Shown here one piece after another: positions 5,024-5,213 of a stretch of 5,213 bases of DNA; positions within the stretch are counted from its first letter, which is position 1, and each line of letters opens with the position of its first letter. The notes beneath the pieces are model-generated. The model saw nothing but the letters and a program-made list of their open reading frames with translations, was not told where the DNA came from and ran no database searches. Source of the DNA: Eubacterium sp. (GTDB lineage: Bacteria > Bacillota_A > Clostridia > Lachnospirales > Lachnospiraceae); assembly GCA_023663915.1 (NCBI GenBank), contig JAMPGN010000260.1:1-5213 (forward strand), read 5' to 3'. The translations under genes and the position numbers were made by a program.

Positions 5024-5213
5024 ATGGGGAATTTTGAAAAAACCTTTGATAATGCTGCAATAGATTATGATAAAAGCCGTCCCATGTATGTAAAAGAGAT
5101 ATATGAGGATATATTTCGCTACAAACCGATCGATCAGGATAGTCATGTGCTTGAAATCGGCATGGGAACAGGAAAAGCGGCTCAACCGATTCTTGATACG
5201 CATTGCCATTTTG
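5024..5213 (+). CDS. Class I SAM-dependent methyltransferase, N-terminal part (runs off window)
   Basis: The frame is open from ATG 5024 to the window edge (63 codons plus one base). AGAGGT (5011-5016) precedes the start by 7 bases; the earlier ATG at 5001 meets a stop after three codons and is out of frame. The N-terminal helix region (F-E-K-T-F-D-N-A-A-I-D-Y-D-K-S-R-P, residues 4-20) is the usual lead-in of small-molecule-type methyltransferases. Motif I, V-L-E-I-G-M-G-T-G-K-A (42-52), is the Gly-rich loop that binds S-adenosylmethionine. The acidic residue ending strand 2 lies just outside the window. The substrate is unknown. The family is usually around 250 residues, so most of the gene is missing. 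The base composition is AT-rich like the toxin-antitoxin genes. Confidence 0.87.
   Translation, partial: MGNFEKTFDNAAIDYDKSRPMYVKEIYEDIFRYKPIDQDSHVLEIGMGTGKAAQPILDTHCHF

Noticed and set aside
5009..5209. A 66-codon - strand open frame at the right end
   Set aside because: It is antisense to a frame with a good ribosome binding site and a clear SAM-binding motif I; its product is an AT-rich Ile/Phe-heavy shadow.
1..5213. CRISPR array, tRNA, rRNA, transposase or integrase
   Set aside because: No regularly spaced repeats, cloverleaf-like segments, rRNA-like stretches or recombinase motifs were seen in reading both strands.

Overview
The window looks like chromosomal DNA from a gut-type Firmicute, most likely a Clostridia/Lachnospiraceae-like genome. 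The reasons are strong AGGAGG-type ribosome binding sites, consensus sigma-A promoters, a secreted modular glycan-degrading enzyme, a NorM/DinF-like MATE pump, an AAA_14/DUF4143 ATPase and a RelE-like toxin ending in a PHPEDKK-type segment. No rRNA, tRNA, CRISPR array or transposase is visible, so the genus cannot be fixed from this sequence.

Left part (1 to about 2600) is GC-rich. It holds the C-terminal end of a modular secreted polysaccharide-active protein (Ig-like domain plus a galactose-binding-like carbohydrate module, possibly a GH53 galactanase). A complete MATE transporter follows 15 bases later, and then a convergent Ogt-type O6-alkylguanine-DNA methyltransferase. A small inverted repeat separates the two convergent genes. 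A terminator-like hairpin with a T5 run lies inside the first 17 codons of the MATE gene.

From about 2600 the composition changes abruptly to AT-rich (counted lines: 18/60 G+C at 3361-3420 against 44/60 at 1201-1260). This part holds a solitary AAA_14/DUF4143 ATPase with its own promoter and a long inverted repeat touching the -35 box. Then comes a short, more GC-rich remnant: the start of an MBL-fold hydrolase gene, broken after about 39 codons. Next is a complete type II toxin-antitoxin operon with perfect -35 and -10 hexamers and a 14-bp perfect palindrome at the expected transcription start. The window ends in the first 63 codons of a class I SAM-dependent methyltransferase.

The right half therefore reads as an accessory stretch: a probably acquired ATPase, a decayed housekeeping-type gene, an addiction module and a methyltransferase, next to a more conserved GC-rich segment. 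None of the genes is wholly new at family level. The points that most deserve follow-up are the two DNA palindromes at the ATPase and toxin-antitoxin promoters, and the hairpin in the MATE start.
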